64,000 nt of DNA, taken from NCBI RefSeq assembly GCF_013426205.1, contig NC_089424.1, forward strand, positions 4,464,001-4,528,000. The letters are read 5' to 3'. The position numbers and the translations under genes were made by a program. Every line of letters begins with the position of its first letter. The first letter of the stretch is position 1. Positions 44,199 through 54,091 of this stretch are shown one piece after another. Origin of the DNA: Metarhizium brunneum (Eukaryota > Ascomycota > Sordariomycetes > Hypocreales > Clavicipitaceae). Under the pieces are notes generated by a model. The model was not told where the DNA came from. It saw only the letters and a program-made list of their open reading frames with translations, and did not search any database.

Positions 44199-46745
44199 AT
44201 GCCTCAACAAGAGCGAGTCCCTTCAACCTGGGAGCTTTTCGGTGCCTCCAGCACGGATCCCAGTGTACAGCTGCAATCTACCAGCCAAGATTTACCATTT
44301 ACCTTCAAGTTTGAGCTCATCGCCCCGAATGTATTCCGAACAACATTCTCATCAGAGTCGCATCCCCTCCCCCCTCACCCTAGTGTCATAATTCCATCCC
44401 TAGGACAACGGGTCCTGAAGGCCAATACTCTGGTTGGGAGCGGCGGTACCAGCAAAGAGATTCGCATTGGAGATATTGTTGCCAATGTTGACTGGACCGA
44501 ATCTTCACCACTTGTCAGCATCTCGTATGCCGACTCCAAGGAGCCAATACATACCGATCTTCCTCACAGGTCCTATGTCGTTGATGGGGAAGGCATTGCG
44601 CACTACTCTCGCTATAAGCGCGGGACTCTGCACGTTGGTCTTGGTGAAAAGGCTGCGCCCATGAACTTGTCAGGTCGACGATTCGAACTGTCTGCCACGG
44701 ACAGCTTTGGCTATGATGTCTACAAGACAGACCCATTGTACAAAAATATTCCGCTCCTCATCAATGCAACACCCGCCGGCTGTGTTGCGCTCTTTTCAAC
44801 TACTCATGGACGGGGAAAGTACTCTATCGGTGCCGAAATGGACGGCATGTGGGGACACTACAAGGTGTATCGACAGGATTATGGCGGTCTCGAAGAGATT
44901 GTGATTGTCGGTCAAACTCTAAAAGATATTGTCACAACCTATGCCGAGTTTGCCGGGTTTCCGTTACTGGTCCCTCGGTGGGCATTTGGCTATCTGTCTG
45001 GAGGCATGAAGTATTCCATGCTCGACGATCCACCTGCATCCGAGGCACTTCTCGAGCTGGCTCGAAAAATGAAAGAGCATGACATACCTTGCTCTGCATA
45101 TCAGATGTCTTCAGGATACACTGTTGCAGAACAGGAGCCCAAGACGAGGAATGTGTTCACATGGAACCGGCATCGCTTCCCCGACCCCCAAGGATGGATC
45201 AAGGAATATCACAAGCTTGGTATGCGATTAATTGCGAACGTGAAACCCTACGTTTTGGCAAGTCATCCGGAATACCAGAAACTGAAGGATTCAGGGGCTT
45301 TGTTCACAGACCCTCACACCAAGACCACAGCCGTCACCCGGCTTTGGAGCGCTGGTGGTGGTGAGAGTGACGAGGGCGGTCACATCGATTTCACCTCCTC
45401 GGCCGGATTTAGTTGGTGGTTCAACGGAGTCAAAAAACTTCGAGAGGAAGGCATTGACTGTATTTGGAACGATAACAATGAGTACACAATTACCGACGAT
45501 GGCTGGCAATGCGCTCTAGACCAGCCCTCTTTAGAAGTGCCAGAGGGTCTCAGGGGGCGTCGAGACGTCGGTCTTTGGGGACGCAGTCTGCATACAGAGC
45601 TCCATGGCAAAGCTTCGCACGATGCACTGCTCGAGGCTGATCCAGATAACCGACCATTTGTCCTGACTCGAAGTGCCACGGCCGGTACAATGAGATATGC
45701 ATGTAGCTCCTGGAGTGGTGATAATATCACTAGTTGGTCAGGCATGAAGGGCGCAAATGCATTGTCACTCACAGCCGGCATGTGTCTGATGCAGTGCTAC
45801 GGCCATGATATTGGTGGATTCGAAGGGCCGCAACCATCTCCCGAGCTGCTGCTTCGATGGGTACAGCTTGGTATCCATTCCCCTCGGTTTGCCATCAACT
45901 GCTTCAAGACTGGAGATGACAATAATGTTGGCGATGTCATCGAACCATGGATGCATCCATCAATTACACACCTGGTCAGAAAAGCGATCAAACGCCGGTA
46001 TGCAATGATACCTTATTTGTACTCGCTTATGCTGGTGAGTCACCAAACGGCCATACCACCACAAAGGTGGACAGGTTGGGGATATGAGTCTGATCCCCAA
46101 GTTTGGACTCCCGAGATCATGGATGGCGAGTGTCAATACTGGCTTGGTGATTCAATCCTTATTGGAGGTGTTTACGAACCAGGCGTAAGCAGCGCCAGAG
46201 TATATCTGCCGAAACAATCTGAATCTGATGAAGGATTCCTCAATCTCAATGCGCCATACCAACACTTTCAGTCTGGCCGGTGGATCACGGTCGATGCGGA
46301 ATGGCATGGGGCTGGCATCCCAGTCCTTGCTAAAGTCGGGACCGTCATACCAATTGGGCATGACGTGCAAGTCCTTTCTCCTGGAGAGAAGGAAAATGTG
46401 GCCGATTTACCCCTAGATGACTACCGCGCCGTCGAGATTTTTCCTCCGCCAGGGAAAAGTGCTAAAGATTGGTATGTGTGCGATTGGTACGAAGATGATG
46501 GAGTGTCGACTGCTTCCAAGGTCAAGATTTCCAAGTATACTATTTCGTACAACGCTACGGAATCTCAAGTGCGTATCAATTTCACCCGGGAAGAGAAATC
46601 AGGTTTCGTCGCCCCTTGGAAGACACTTGTCGCGATTCTGCCTGCTGGAGACTTGAGAACCGTTGTTTCCGAGGATGGTATGGAAGTTCGTGCTCTCAAG
46701 CCCGATGAGCAAGGTCGCCGGCATTTCGAGCTCCGTCGGCAGTAA
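44199..46745 (+). CDS. Intracellular GH31 alpha-glycosidase
   Basis: Retaining alpha-glycosidase of family GH31. It is one exon of 848 aa with no signal peptide or membrane helix (N-terminus MPQQERVPSTWELFGA), so it probably acts in the cytosol on imported oligosaccharides. An N-terminal beta-sandwich precedes the barrel (from about residue 255, RWAFGYLSGGMKYS). The nucleophile is D425 in WNDNNEY and the acid/base is D508 in WSGDN. The motif string HDIPCSAYQMSSGYT with FTWNRHRFPDP resembles, from memory, GH31 proteins common in Proteobacteria more than the secreted fungal alpha-glucosidases (AgdA/AgdB type). The lack of introns fits but does not prove transfer. Substrate (alpha-glucoside, alpha-xyloside or other) is not readable. 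It shares a promoter region with the second permease and is convergent with the second regulator. Confidence 0.87.
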   Translation: MPQQERVPSTWELFGASSTDPSVQLQSTSQDLPFTFKFELIAPNVFRTTFSSESHPLPPHPSVIIPSLGQRVLKANTLVGSGGTSKEIRIGDIVANVDWTESSPLVSISYADSKEPIHTDLPHRSYVVDGEGIAHYSRYKRGTLHVGLGEKAAPMNLSGRRFELSATDSFGYDVYKTDPLYKNIPLLINATPAGCVALFSTTHGRGKYSIGAEMDGMWGHYKVYRQDYGGLEEIVIVGQTLKDIVTTYAEFAGFPLLVPRWAFGYLSGGMKYSMLDDPPASEALLELARKMKEHDIPCSAYQMSSGYTVAEQEPKTRNVFTWNRHRFPDPQGWIKEYHKLGMRLIANVKPYVLASHPEYQKLKDSGALFTDPHTKTTAVTRLWSAGGGESDEGGHIDFTSSAGFSWWFNGVKKLREEGIDCIWNDNNEYTITDDGWQCALDQPSLEVPEGLRGRRDVGLWGRSLHTELHGKASHDALLEADPDNRPFVLTRSATAGTMRYACSSWSGDNITSWSGMKGANALSLTAGMCLMQCYGHDIGGFEGPQPSPELLLRWVQLGIHSPRFAINCFKTGDDNNVGDVIEPWMHPSITHLVRKAIKRRYAMIPYLYSLMLVSHQTAIPPQRWTGWGYESDPQVWTPEIMDGECQYWLGDSILIGGVYEPGVSSARVYLPKQSESDEGFLNLNAPYQHFQSGRWITVDAEWHGAGIPVLAKVGTVIPIGHDVQVLSPGEKENVADLPLDDYRAVEIFPPPGKSAKDWYVCDWYEDDGVSTASKVKISKYTISYNATESQVRINFTREEKSGFVAPWKTLVAILPAGDLRTVVSEDGMEVRALKPDEQGRRHFELRRQ

Positions 46746-46868
46746 ACTCAATTTGTCTTTCCAATCATACATAGTGGCTGGCAAACGACCCATCTCTGCC
46801 AGAGCAATTTAGCTAATAGACATCGCTTGAAGTGATATTTGCATGATCGGTTGTTGCAGTCTAATAGG

Positions 46869-49093
46869 TCAGTTTGTGGTGTCCGTCGTTAACCAACCGA
46901 AGCCCATGAACTCGTCAGTCCCATTCAGTGCCTCCAAAAGAATATCATCCAACCAGCCCGTATCTGTCACGGATGACGAGAATAGCGTAAGGCCAGGGAA
47001 ATCCCAATCGAAAACAAATTGCTCAGGGACAAACGAGTCTTGTCCCTCCTCGATCTGCAGAATTGAGCCATTGTTTGGGGCTGGGTTGCGGATAGAGTTG
47101 GTGTGGTTCCGCCTCCCATTGCCGATTGCGGAGCTAAACTTGTCGATGCCAGTCTCCAACAATTGTAGATACACCTTGCCAGTGTTGCTGCGATGACCAT
47201 TCAATAGGCCGCCGCCTGCTTCGCCCAATTCACTGAGAAGAATATGTCCGCGATCAATGAGGTCATTTCCGGATCGGCTTGCTTCGTTTGGCAGTAGCAT
47301 GGTCAGCTTCAACAGGAGTAGATAGCAAAACACGCACTTTGCCCACACAAAATCCATTGCAAAGCGTAAATTTTGGAGGTAGAGACGGGGCTCCTGCGTA
47401 ATGATACCCAAGTGCTGCCACAAGGCCTCTTGCGCCATGGCCAACATTTGTTTCTGAGTTGGGGACATTACATCGACATTTTCAACACCAGTTGTACGAA
47501 TTGCCCTACACAATGCCATGGTGACCCCCCAGCAGCGTTGTACTTGCATGTTGAGGAGCAACCACGGAGAGTGTGGATCTTTGGGGTCAAAGATTCTGTT
47601 CCAATCGTCGTACCATACGTTGATGTCTAGCATCGCATCAGACACTATATCCATGATTTCTGCGTCTGTGTAAATGCGATTGCATAGTCGGGAATACATT
47701 TGCGTTCTCAAAGCATTCAGTTCAACTTGTGGCCAGAGGCACATGTCTTGTTTTCGTATCAGAGGCTTTTTGAGTAGCACTCTACTTCGTCGAGCATCGC
47801 CGTTGAAACCCAGTGCTAGAAAGTCTCCAGCATCAACGTGAAGGATGTGACTCATATTCAGAATGTGCAGCCAGGTCCTCGTTTTCCGCATGAGTATTGA
47901 TTCATCCTGGACACTTGCGTCGCCAGCAGGACCCCAGGAGGCTGACAACACTCTGGACATGAGACTGTCATACGCATTCGGCAACCCAAGGTCTACTGCC
48001 ATTCGCGTCGCTGCGGCAACCAGAAGGGATCTTTCTGAAGTGTAGCATGCCCTGACCAATAGTGCCTGTATGGTCTCCAGGGAAAGCATTGCAGGGACTG
48101 AAATGGCTGCATTGACTGTTCTCCTGAGATGAAAGTTCAGCAATCGCCACTGTTGGGAATCAGTCCCAGTCAGCGCACGGCAGCCAACCGTACATATTGC
48201 ACTGAACAAGATGCTGCTTCTGGACCGAACACTCTCCATAGAATCATACTGGGGGTCAAAGACCGGGACATATCTGTCACAGCCTTGAAAGAAGGTGAGG
48301 AAGTACGAGCAAGCTTGATCAAGAGTGGTCAGACCAGCAACAACAACATCCGGTGTTTCTACCAGATGGATGCGAAATGGAACCGTTGATCTTTCGGCCC
48401 GTAGTGGCGATACTTGTTCAATACTTGACCTGTTTCCAGATTTGAGTGATGCTCCCGCTCGAGAAGACTCTGGCGATGCGGCAACAATGGGTTCAACCGC
48501 CTCATATGTGCCAAACGGGTGGCGATCCAGTGACGCGAACGATGTGGATATGGCATGGCCAGACCGAGCCTCTACGCTTGTAATTGCCTCTTCCTGCTGG
48601 CGTATCTTTGTTTGTAGGTCCTCGACTTGTTTTTGCAGTTCGTCAATTCTACTGTTGCAAGGTCAGCTTCAAATGAGCCTAACTCTGGGTTTCCAACAGA
48701 CATACAGCTCATGGCTCTCTTTTGGCCTTTCCTCGAATTTGCACACCTTACGCAAGGAGCGGCATCTTCCAACATGCCAGGTCAGTCTTCAGGCTCATGA
48801 CTTGGTGGTGGCAGTATATTCCTACCTTGAACAAGGTCTTCGTCCATCGCATTTTGCCTATCATCACATTAGCCAACTAGGTTGAGCAGCGACCAATGCT
48901 TGCATTGCATACCTTGGATTGACGGCAGGCACCACAGGAAGTCTACAGCAAGAGCGCAAAACAACAATTAGCCAAGACGCAAGTTTAATACCCCAACGAG
49001 AAACCATTATAGAGCCAGTCCGGTCCGGCTTACCGGGATTCTCCGCTTGCGAGGCTTCGCAGGCGATGCTACGTTGGAGTTGACGTCAGCCAT
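46869..49093 (-). CDS. Zn2Cys6 transcription factor (second regulator)
   Basis: Fungal zinc-cluster activator. The zinc cluster is spread over three small exons, so it is easily missed: exons 49093-49034, 48942-48913, 48857-48826, 48765-48706 and 48651-46869 join in frame to 654 aa. The cluster is C23, C26, C33, C39, C42, C49, preceded by KPRKRR. A short coiled coil follows (RIDELQKQVEDLQTKIRQQEE), as expected for a dimer. The large last exon carries the fungal-specific regulatory domain (YFLTFFQGCDRYVPVFDP and downstream helices). Two acceptors three bases apart exist for the last intron. It lies 123 bp from the GH31 stop (convergent) and is divergent from the GH2 gene, so it is a candidate regulator of both; this is inference from position. 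Confidence 0.86.
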
Positions 49094-50194
49094 GGTACTG
49101 GCAGGTTACTCGACAGCCAGATCAATAGCGGACATTATGCAGCGGCCGGAAATGATTGACAGAGTCCAATATGGAGTCGCGTAGCTCGTAAGCTGCAGGC
49201 TACAAGCCTCGGAAGAATTGGAGCAAGGTGGGCCTAGAGAAGAATGGATATTCCCAAGCTCCTTTGGTAGGTTGATTGGGATTGGGCGAGTCTCGTGGCG
49301 CAAACTGCACGCAACCTTTGGTGCAGGCGTTCCTCCAGGGCCCTTGGTTATTTGGTGAGGCGCCAGTCAAGTCCGGTTCGGCAAATCTGGTCGTCGACAG
49401 AGGCGTGGCTGAAGGTGACAACAGGGCAGCTAGACATCTCAAGTTTCTTGCCAATAATGGATTGTGGGAGCCGTAGATTGCACAGCTGGCTGCCCTGATG
49501 AAGGATGGCGCCGGCATGAATTTCTCCGCCCATCAAAATAACCTGTGTTGCAAAAAGGCAAAAGCGTAATGCACTCGCGTGCTCTGTATGGTGAAGGAAG
49601 TGGAGGCACATGGGGGTGGAGAGGAGAGAGAGGGGCTCCCGTCAAGCAGCCAGGCATCAGGGTGGAAGGAGCGAACAATTGGACTTTCCGAGGCGGAGCT
49701 CGAGCGGCCATCTCAATGTCGGCCTCGACTGGTTCCATCTTGTCCAGATGCAGAATATGGATTGTCTTCAGCGTACCATCTTTATGCAATAAGACCCATT
49801 GATGCGATCGCGCGTGCATCATATCATTGATTGATTCGATGCTTATGCTCATGCACGTTGCCAACGCTACACCAGTGGCCAAGTAGCCTGCGCCGGTCCC
49901 TGACCCCCATCGAACCCCATCGAACCCCATCGTCTCAGCTTTTGACTGCCCTCTTCGGCGTTGATCTGACGTGGGAACCAGCTCAACTCAACACCATGCC
50001 AGCGCAGTGCGACCCGTAGAGACGAGCCAACGCCCTTGGCTAGGTCATTGGCCATGGGCCACATGCCTTGGCGGCCGGGCAGGGTAACGTTGTACATAGC
50101 TCTCTCGGTCGGAATACTTATGGTGCCTTGGCCTTGCACAAGATCAAGACTGGTGAACTCTCACCGTCATCAACTCATTTGACACGTCCGAAAC
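49094..50194. other. Shared promoter of second regulator and GH2 genes
   Basis: About 1.1 kb between divergent genes. Overlapping frames at 49276-49930 on both strands have no family resemblance. A 10-bp tandem repeat CCCCATCGAA (2.8 copies) lies at about 49905-49932, 260 bp upstream of the GH2 start. Confidence 0.5.
49905..49932. repeat. 10-bp tandem repeat in the GH2 promoter
   Basis: CCCCATCGAA is repeated 2.8 times head to tail. Short promoter repeats can be regulator sites; no factor is assigned. Confidence 0.6.
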
Positions 50195-52837
50195 ATGGCA
50201 CTTCATAGCGCTGCGGCCCTACTGCTAGCTAGCGCCAATGCTCTCACTTCGGCTACCAATCCGTTGACCTCCAAGGCCGGACAGGTCGGCATAATTCCTG
50301 CCTGGGACTTCCAATCATCCTCCTCTGTGAGCAAAGACCTTGCCTCGCTGTCTAAGCCTGGTGTCGACACTTCGTCATGGAACCATGTCAATGATTCCCG
50401 TTGCACTATTTTGGGGGGTATGATTGAGTCAGGCGCGTATAAAGATGATGAGTTATGGTTCTCGGATAACCTTTACAAGATCAATTGGGGCCAATTCCGC
50501 GTCCCCTGGGTCTACAGAAACGAGTTTTCGCTCACTCCCAATCAAGGGCAGCATTATTTCCTCCAGACCAACGGCATCACCTCGCGGGCCGACATCTTCC
50601 TCAATGGAGAGAAAATTGCAGATAAAGAGGAACAGGCGGGCTCTTTTGGTGGCCACACCTACGATATCACTGGCCATGCAGGCAACGAGAATGCCCTTGC
50701 TGTCAATGTGTACCCCTCAGACTTCAATCTCGACCTCATTTATACTTTTGTTGACTGGAGCCCCCGTGCGCCTGACAATGGCAGCGGTATCTGGAGAGAA
50801 ATCACCGTGAAGCAGACTGGGCCTGTGGCACTGGGACCCATGAGCGTGTCCATCGATATCGAGAGTCCAGTCGAGTCCAACCCTGCCAAGGTGACTGTCC
50901 GTGCAAAAGTACAGAATCTCGAGGACCACGAGCTTCAAGTGGATGCCTCTTCCGTTATTGCCGAATCGTCTGGTTGCAAAGTCGGGTCTCAGAAGACATC
51001 TCTTATGCTGGGACCCAAGGAGACCAAGCTCGTCGAGATTTCTCTTCATGTCAAGAAGCCGAAGATATGGTGGCCCAAGTTCTGGGGTGGCCAGCCCTTG
51101 TACAAGGCCCGGCTTGCATTGCATGTTGCCAACGAGCTGTCCGACGTTGCAGAGGAAACATTTGGCATTCGAACCGTTACATCAGCACTCAACAGCCACA
51201 ACGACACCATGTTCACGGTCAACGGCTATCCGTTCCAGGTTCTTGGTGCTGGATATAGCCCAGACATGTTCTTCCGCTGGGACGCCACGCGATGGGCCAA
51301 CATCATGAAATACTCGCACGACATGGGTCTCAATACTATTCGTCTAGAAGGCATGATGGAACACCCAGAGCTGTACCGAATGGCCGATGAAGCTGGCATG
51401 ATGATTATTGCCGGGTTTGTCTGCTGTTCCAAGTGGGAGGCCTGGAGTTACAACCAGGACATCAACCCCAACGTTCCTTGGACCGACAACGACTACGAGA
51501 CTGCAAATGCTACCATGCGACACGAAGCTGCCATGATGCAGCCGCACCCCAGTGTACTTGGATTCTTGATTGGCAGTGACTTCTGGCCCAATGACCGCGC
51601 CACCAAGATTTACGTTGATGCCCTCAAGGATGCTTACTGGCAGACGCCTTTCATTGCATCCGCATCCAAGCGCGGCTACCCAGCTCTTCTTGGTCCCTCG
51701 GGAATGAAAATGAGCGGACCCTACGACTGGGTGCCACCCAACTACTGGTACGACACGGAGTCATCTGAGGACCGTCTCGGGGCCGCATTTGGATTTGGCT
51801 CTGAGCTTGGCGCCGGGGTAGGAACCCCCGAAGTCAGCAGCCTCAGGAAGTTTCTGACCCAGAGCGAGATGGAGGACCTCTGGAAGAAGCCCGATGCCAA
51901 CTTCTTTCACATGTCAACGAATACGTCGACATTCTACAACCGCAAGATCTACAACCAAGGTTTGTTTAAGCGTTATGGCGCCCCCACATCTTTGGAAGAC
52001 TACATATTCAAAGCCCAGCTCATGGACTACGAGGCTATTCGCGCACAGCACGAGGGCTACTCTGCTCGATGGAGCCAGGTCCGCCCGGCCACGGGCACCA
52101 TCTACTGGATGCTGAACAATGCCTGGCCCAGCTTGCATTGGAACCAGTTCGACCACTACCTGCACCCAGCCGGCTCGTACTTTGGCACCAAGGTTGGTTC
52201 TCGACTGGAACACGTTGCATACGACTATGTCCGCGAGGAGGCGTGGATCATCAACCACAGCCTCGACAAAAAGGGAACGCGCAACATTGCTACTGAACTG
52301 ATTGGACTGGATGGAAAGTCAATCTCCAAGGATTCCGTCACTGTCGACAGCGTCCCCAACAAGTCCAGCAAGGTCGCCAAAATATCCGGCCTAAACAATA
52401 TGACGGACGTTGGCCTGCTGCGTCTTGTTTTGTCCGACGAACAGGGCCAAGCTCTCAGCCGAAATGTATACTGGCTCACAAAATCTGTAGATGTGCTCGA
52501 CTGGCCCAACGCAACGTGGTACCACACCCCCGTGACCAAGTTCTCCGACTACAGCGCCCTGAGTGGGATGGAGACGGCCGAACTTTCCGTCACGGCGTCC
52601 AGGAATGACGGTGCTCACTCCATCGTCCTCGAGAACAAGTCTGACGTTCCTGCATTCTTTATCCGCCTGAACCTTGTTGACAAGGCCGGCGAGGACGTCA
52701 ACCCCGCCATCTGGTCGGACAACTACGTCACGTTGTGGCCAAGAGAGAAGTTGGCACTCACCGTGAGTGGAGATGGGCGAGAGGCCAAGGTACTCGTGAA
52801 TGCAGGCAACGTCCAGGCTTTGGAAGTAGCGTTGTAA
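50195..52837 (+). CDS. Secreted GH2 exo-beta-D-glucosaminidase
   Basis: Exochitosanase-type GH2 enzyme that removes glucosamine residues from the non-reducing end of chitosan oligosaccharides. It is one exon of 880 aa, the length of fungal homologues such as those of Trichoderma. A signal peptide covers about residues 1-19. The N-terminal sugar-binding and immunoglobulin-like domains precede the barrel. Instead of the usual GH2 Asn-Glu acid/base pair it has FLIGSDFWPND with D462, and the nucleophile is E537 in GSELGAG; an Asp acid/base with a Glu about 72 residues later is the hallmark of the CsxA exo-glucosaminidase subfamily. The C-terminal part has DVLDWPNATWYHTPVTKFSDY, also typical of that subfamily. 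It stands at the right edge of the hydrolase block, divergent from the second regulator. Confidence 0.9.
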   Translation: MALHSAAALLLASANALTSATNPLTSKAGQVGIIPAWDFQSSSSVSKDLASLSKPGVDTSSWNHVNDSRCTILGGMIESGAYKDDELWFSDNLYKINWGQFRVPWVYRNEFSLTPNQGQHYFLQTNGITSRADIFLNGEKIADKEEQAGSFGGHTYDITGHAGNENALAVNVYPSDFNLDLIYTFVDWSPRAPDNGSGIWREITVKQTGPVALGPMSVSIDIESPVESNPAKVTVRAKVQNLEDHELQVDASSVIAESSGCKVGSQKTSLMLGPKETKLVEISLHVKKPKIWWPKFWGGQPLYKARLALHVANELSDVAEETFGIRTVTSALNSHNDTMFTVNGYPFQVLGAGYSPDMFFRWDATRWANIMKYSHDMGLNTIRLEGMMEHPELYRMADEAGMMIIAGFVCCSKWEAWSYNQDINPNVPWTDNDYETANATMRHEAAMMQPHPSVLGFLIGSDFWPNDRATKIYVDALKDAYWQTPFIASASKRGYPALLGPSGMKMSGPYDWVPPNYWYDTESSEDRLGAAFGFGSELGAGVGTPEVSSLRKFLTQSEMEDLWKKPDANFFHMSTNTSTFYNRKIYNQGLFKRYGAPTSLEDYIFKAQLMDYEAIRAQHEGYSARWSQVRPATGTIYWMLNNAWPSLHWNQFDHYLHPAGSYFGTKVGSRLEHVAYDYVREEAWIINHSLDKKGTRNIATELIGLDGKSISKDSVTVDSVPNKSSKVAKISGLNNMTDVGLLRLVLSDEQGQALSRNVYWLTKSVDVLDWPNATWYHTPVTKFSDYSALSGMETAELSVTASRNDGAHSIVLENKSDVPAFFIRLNLVDKAGEDVNPAIWSDNYVTLWPREKLALTVSGDGREAKVLVNAGNVQALEVAL

Positions 52838-52956
52838 ATGTATATAGCAAGTGATTGTAGAGGAGAAATATCATGCCAGCAACCCAGAAACTTTGTCCCG
52901 CCACCCAGCATTCCTACGGGCACAAGCAATCTTGTGCAAAGGCGATCCGGTTACCA

Positions 52957-53770
52957 TCAACTCAACAAACCCTTGACTTCGGCAACCCCATCTCTGAACA
53001 ACATCATTGCGTAAAGGTGGTGAAACCAGGACAAAAGCTGCCCCGACACAGGCTTGTCCACTTTAGGATTACACGTAACACACTCCATGCTCACAAACAC
53101 ACTCTCCCCCTGAGCTCCGGTCTCCTTGCGCACCGTGAAGCGATGACACCCCGCAAACTCGCCCCTATCCGAGCCATAGACGAAATCAATCGAGCTGCCC
53201 TCGCCGTCCTCTCCGACCCGCAGATCCGTGACCTGGAGAATACCCCACAAGACGGAATGCAACGACGGCAGGGACGCAGGAAGCTCAGACATGGAGTTCA
53301 CATGCTCTGGCGCAGAGCTCGGCGCGAGACCTAGCAAGAGTTAGTGCGGCGTCAAACTCCCTCGCACCAACAGGCAACATGCCATCGAAAACAACAAGCT
53401 GCTTCTTCAGAAGCTGCAGCCCGATCCTCTCAAGCAGAAACACGGGCCCGCCGAAAAACCCCCTCAGGAACTGCGACAAGAGAAGCTCCTCTGACGGGAG
53501 CTTCACACCGTCCGGCACGGCAAGTTCTATGGAGCGTGAGTCCTCCTCCGCCGTGTGGCCGCGGGGGTTGACAAGACTGCGGATAGTGGCTGATTTGCGC
53601 AACGACTCCGATACGGACTCTGTCGTTTTGATGAGCGAGTGGCTGGTGATACTGAGGCGCCTGTATATCGTTATGCTGTATGCTGTGCCTGACAGAGCGA
53701 CGAGGGCTGCTGTTGCTGTGAGGGCGGTTTTGGGAGACACGGCGCGCGTGACCTTTCTTAGGGCCTGCAT
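52957..53770 (-). CDS. Hypothetical membrane-anchored protein
   Basis: I do not recognise a characterised family. The first open frame starts at the ATG at 53770: MQALRKVTRAVSPKT with a hydrophobic segment at about residues 14-32 (a possible mitochondrial signal-anchor), then a polar region and the block LLSQFLRGFFGGPVFLLERIGLQLLKKQ. A second frame on the same strand (SELPASLPSLHSVLWGILQVTDLRV to GVAEVKGLLS, stop 52957) continues in a different phase. Joining them through a GT-AG intron at 53331-53367 with branch-like CTAAC gives 258 aa in frame. That intron would be only 37 nt, shorter than any other in the window, so the alternative is two separate frames or a frameshift. The gene is convergent with GH2. 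Confidence 0.6.
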
Positions 53771-54091
53771 TGCGAGCTGAAATCAAGCGCGTAGTTGGTT
53801 CAAGAAGGAACTTGGTCGGCAAAGTACTTGAATATTGGCATCTTGGGTATGAATTGACATTGAGGGACGACTTGACGGCTCATCCGGACTTTTTATACGC
53901 GTGGCCTTCCGGGGTGTTCCGTTGGTCGACAAAGCTTCGCTTTCGCATTCGCGTCCGTGCTGCGCAGCTGACGTGAGGAGTCAGACTCCGGCCCGGGATA
54001 TTATCTGTCATACAGGGGAGGGGGGAACGAAAACAACAACAGGAAAACAACAGGTAGTCATCTTGTATTGATGCAATGCGCGTGAAGTGAA
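53771..54091. other. Intergenic: promoter of hypothetical gene, LtrA 3' end
   Basis: About 320 bp with no gene seen. Confidence 0.5.
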
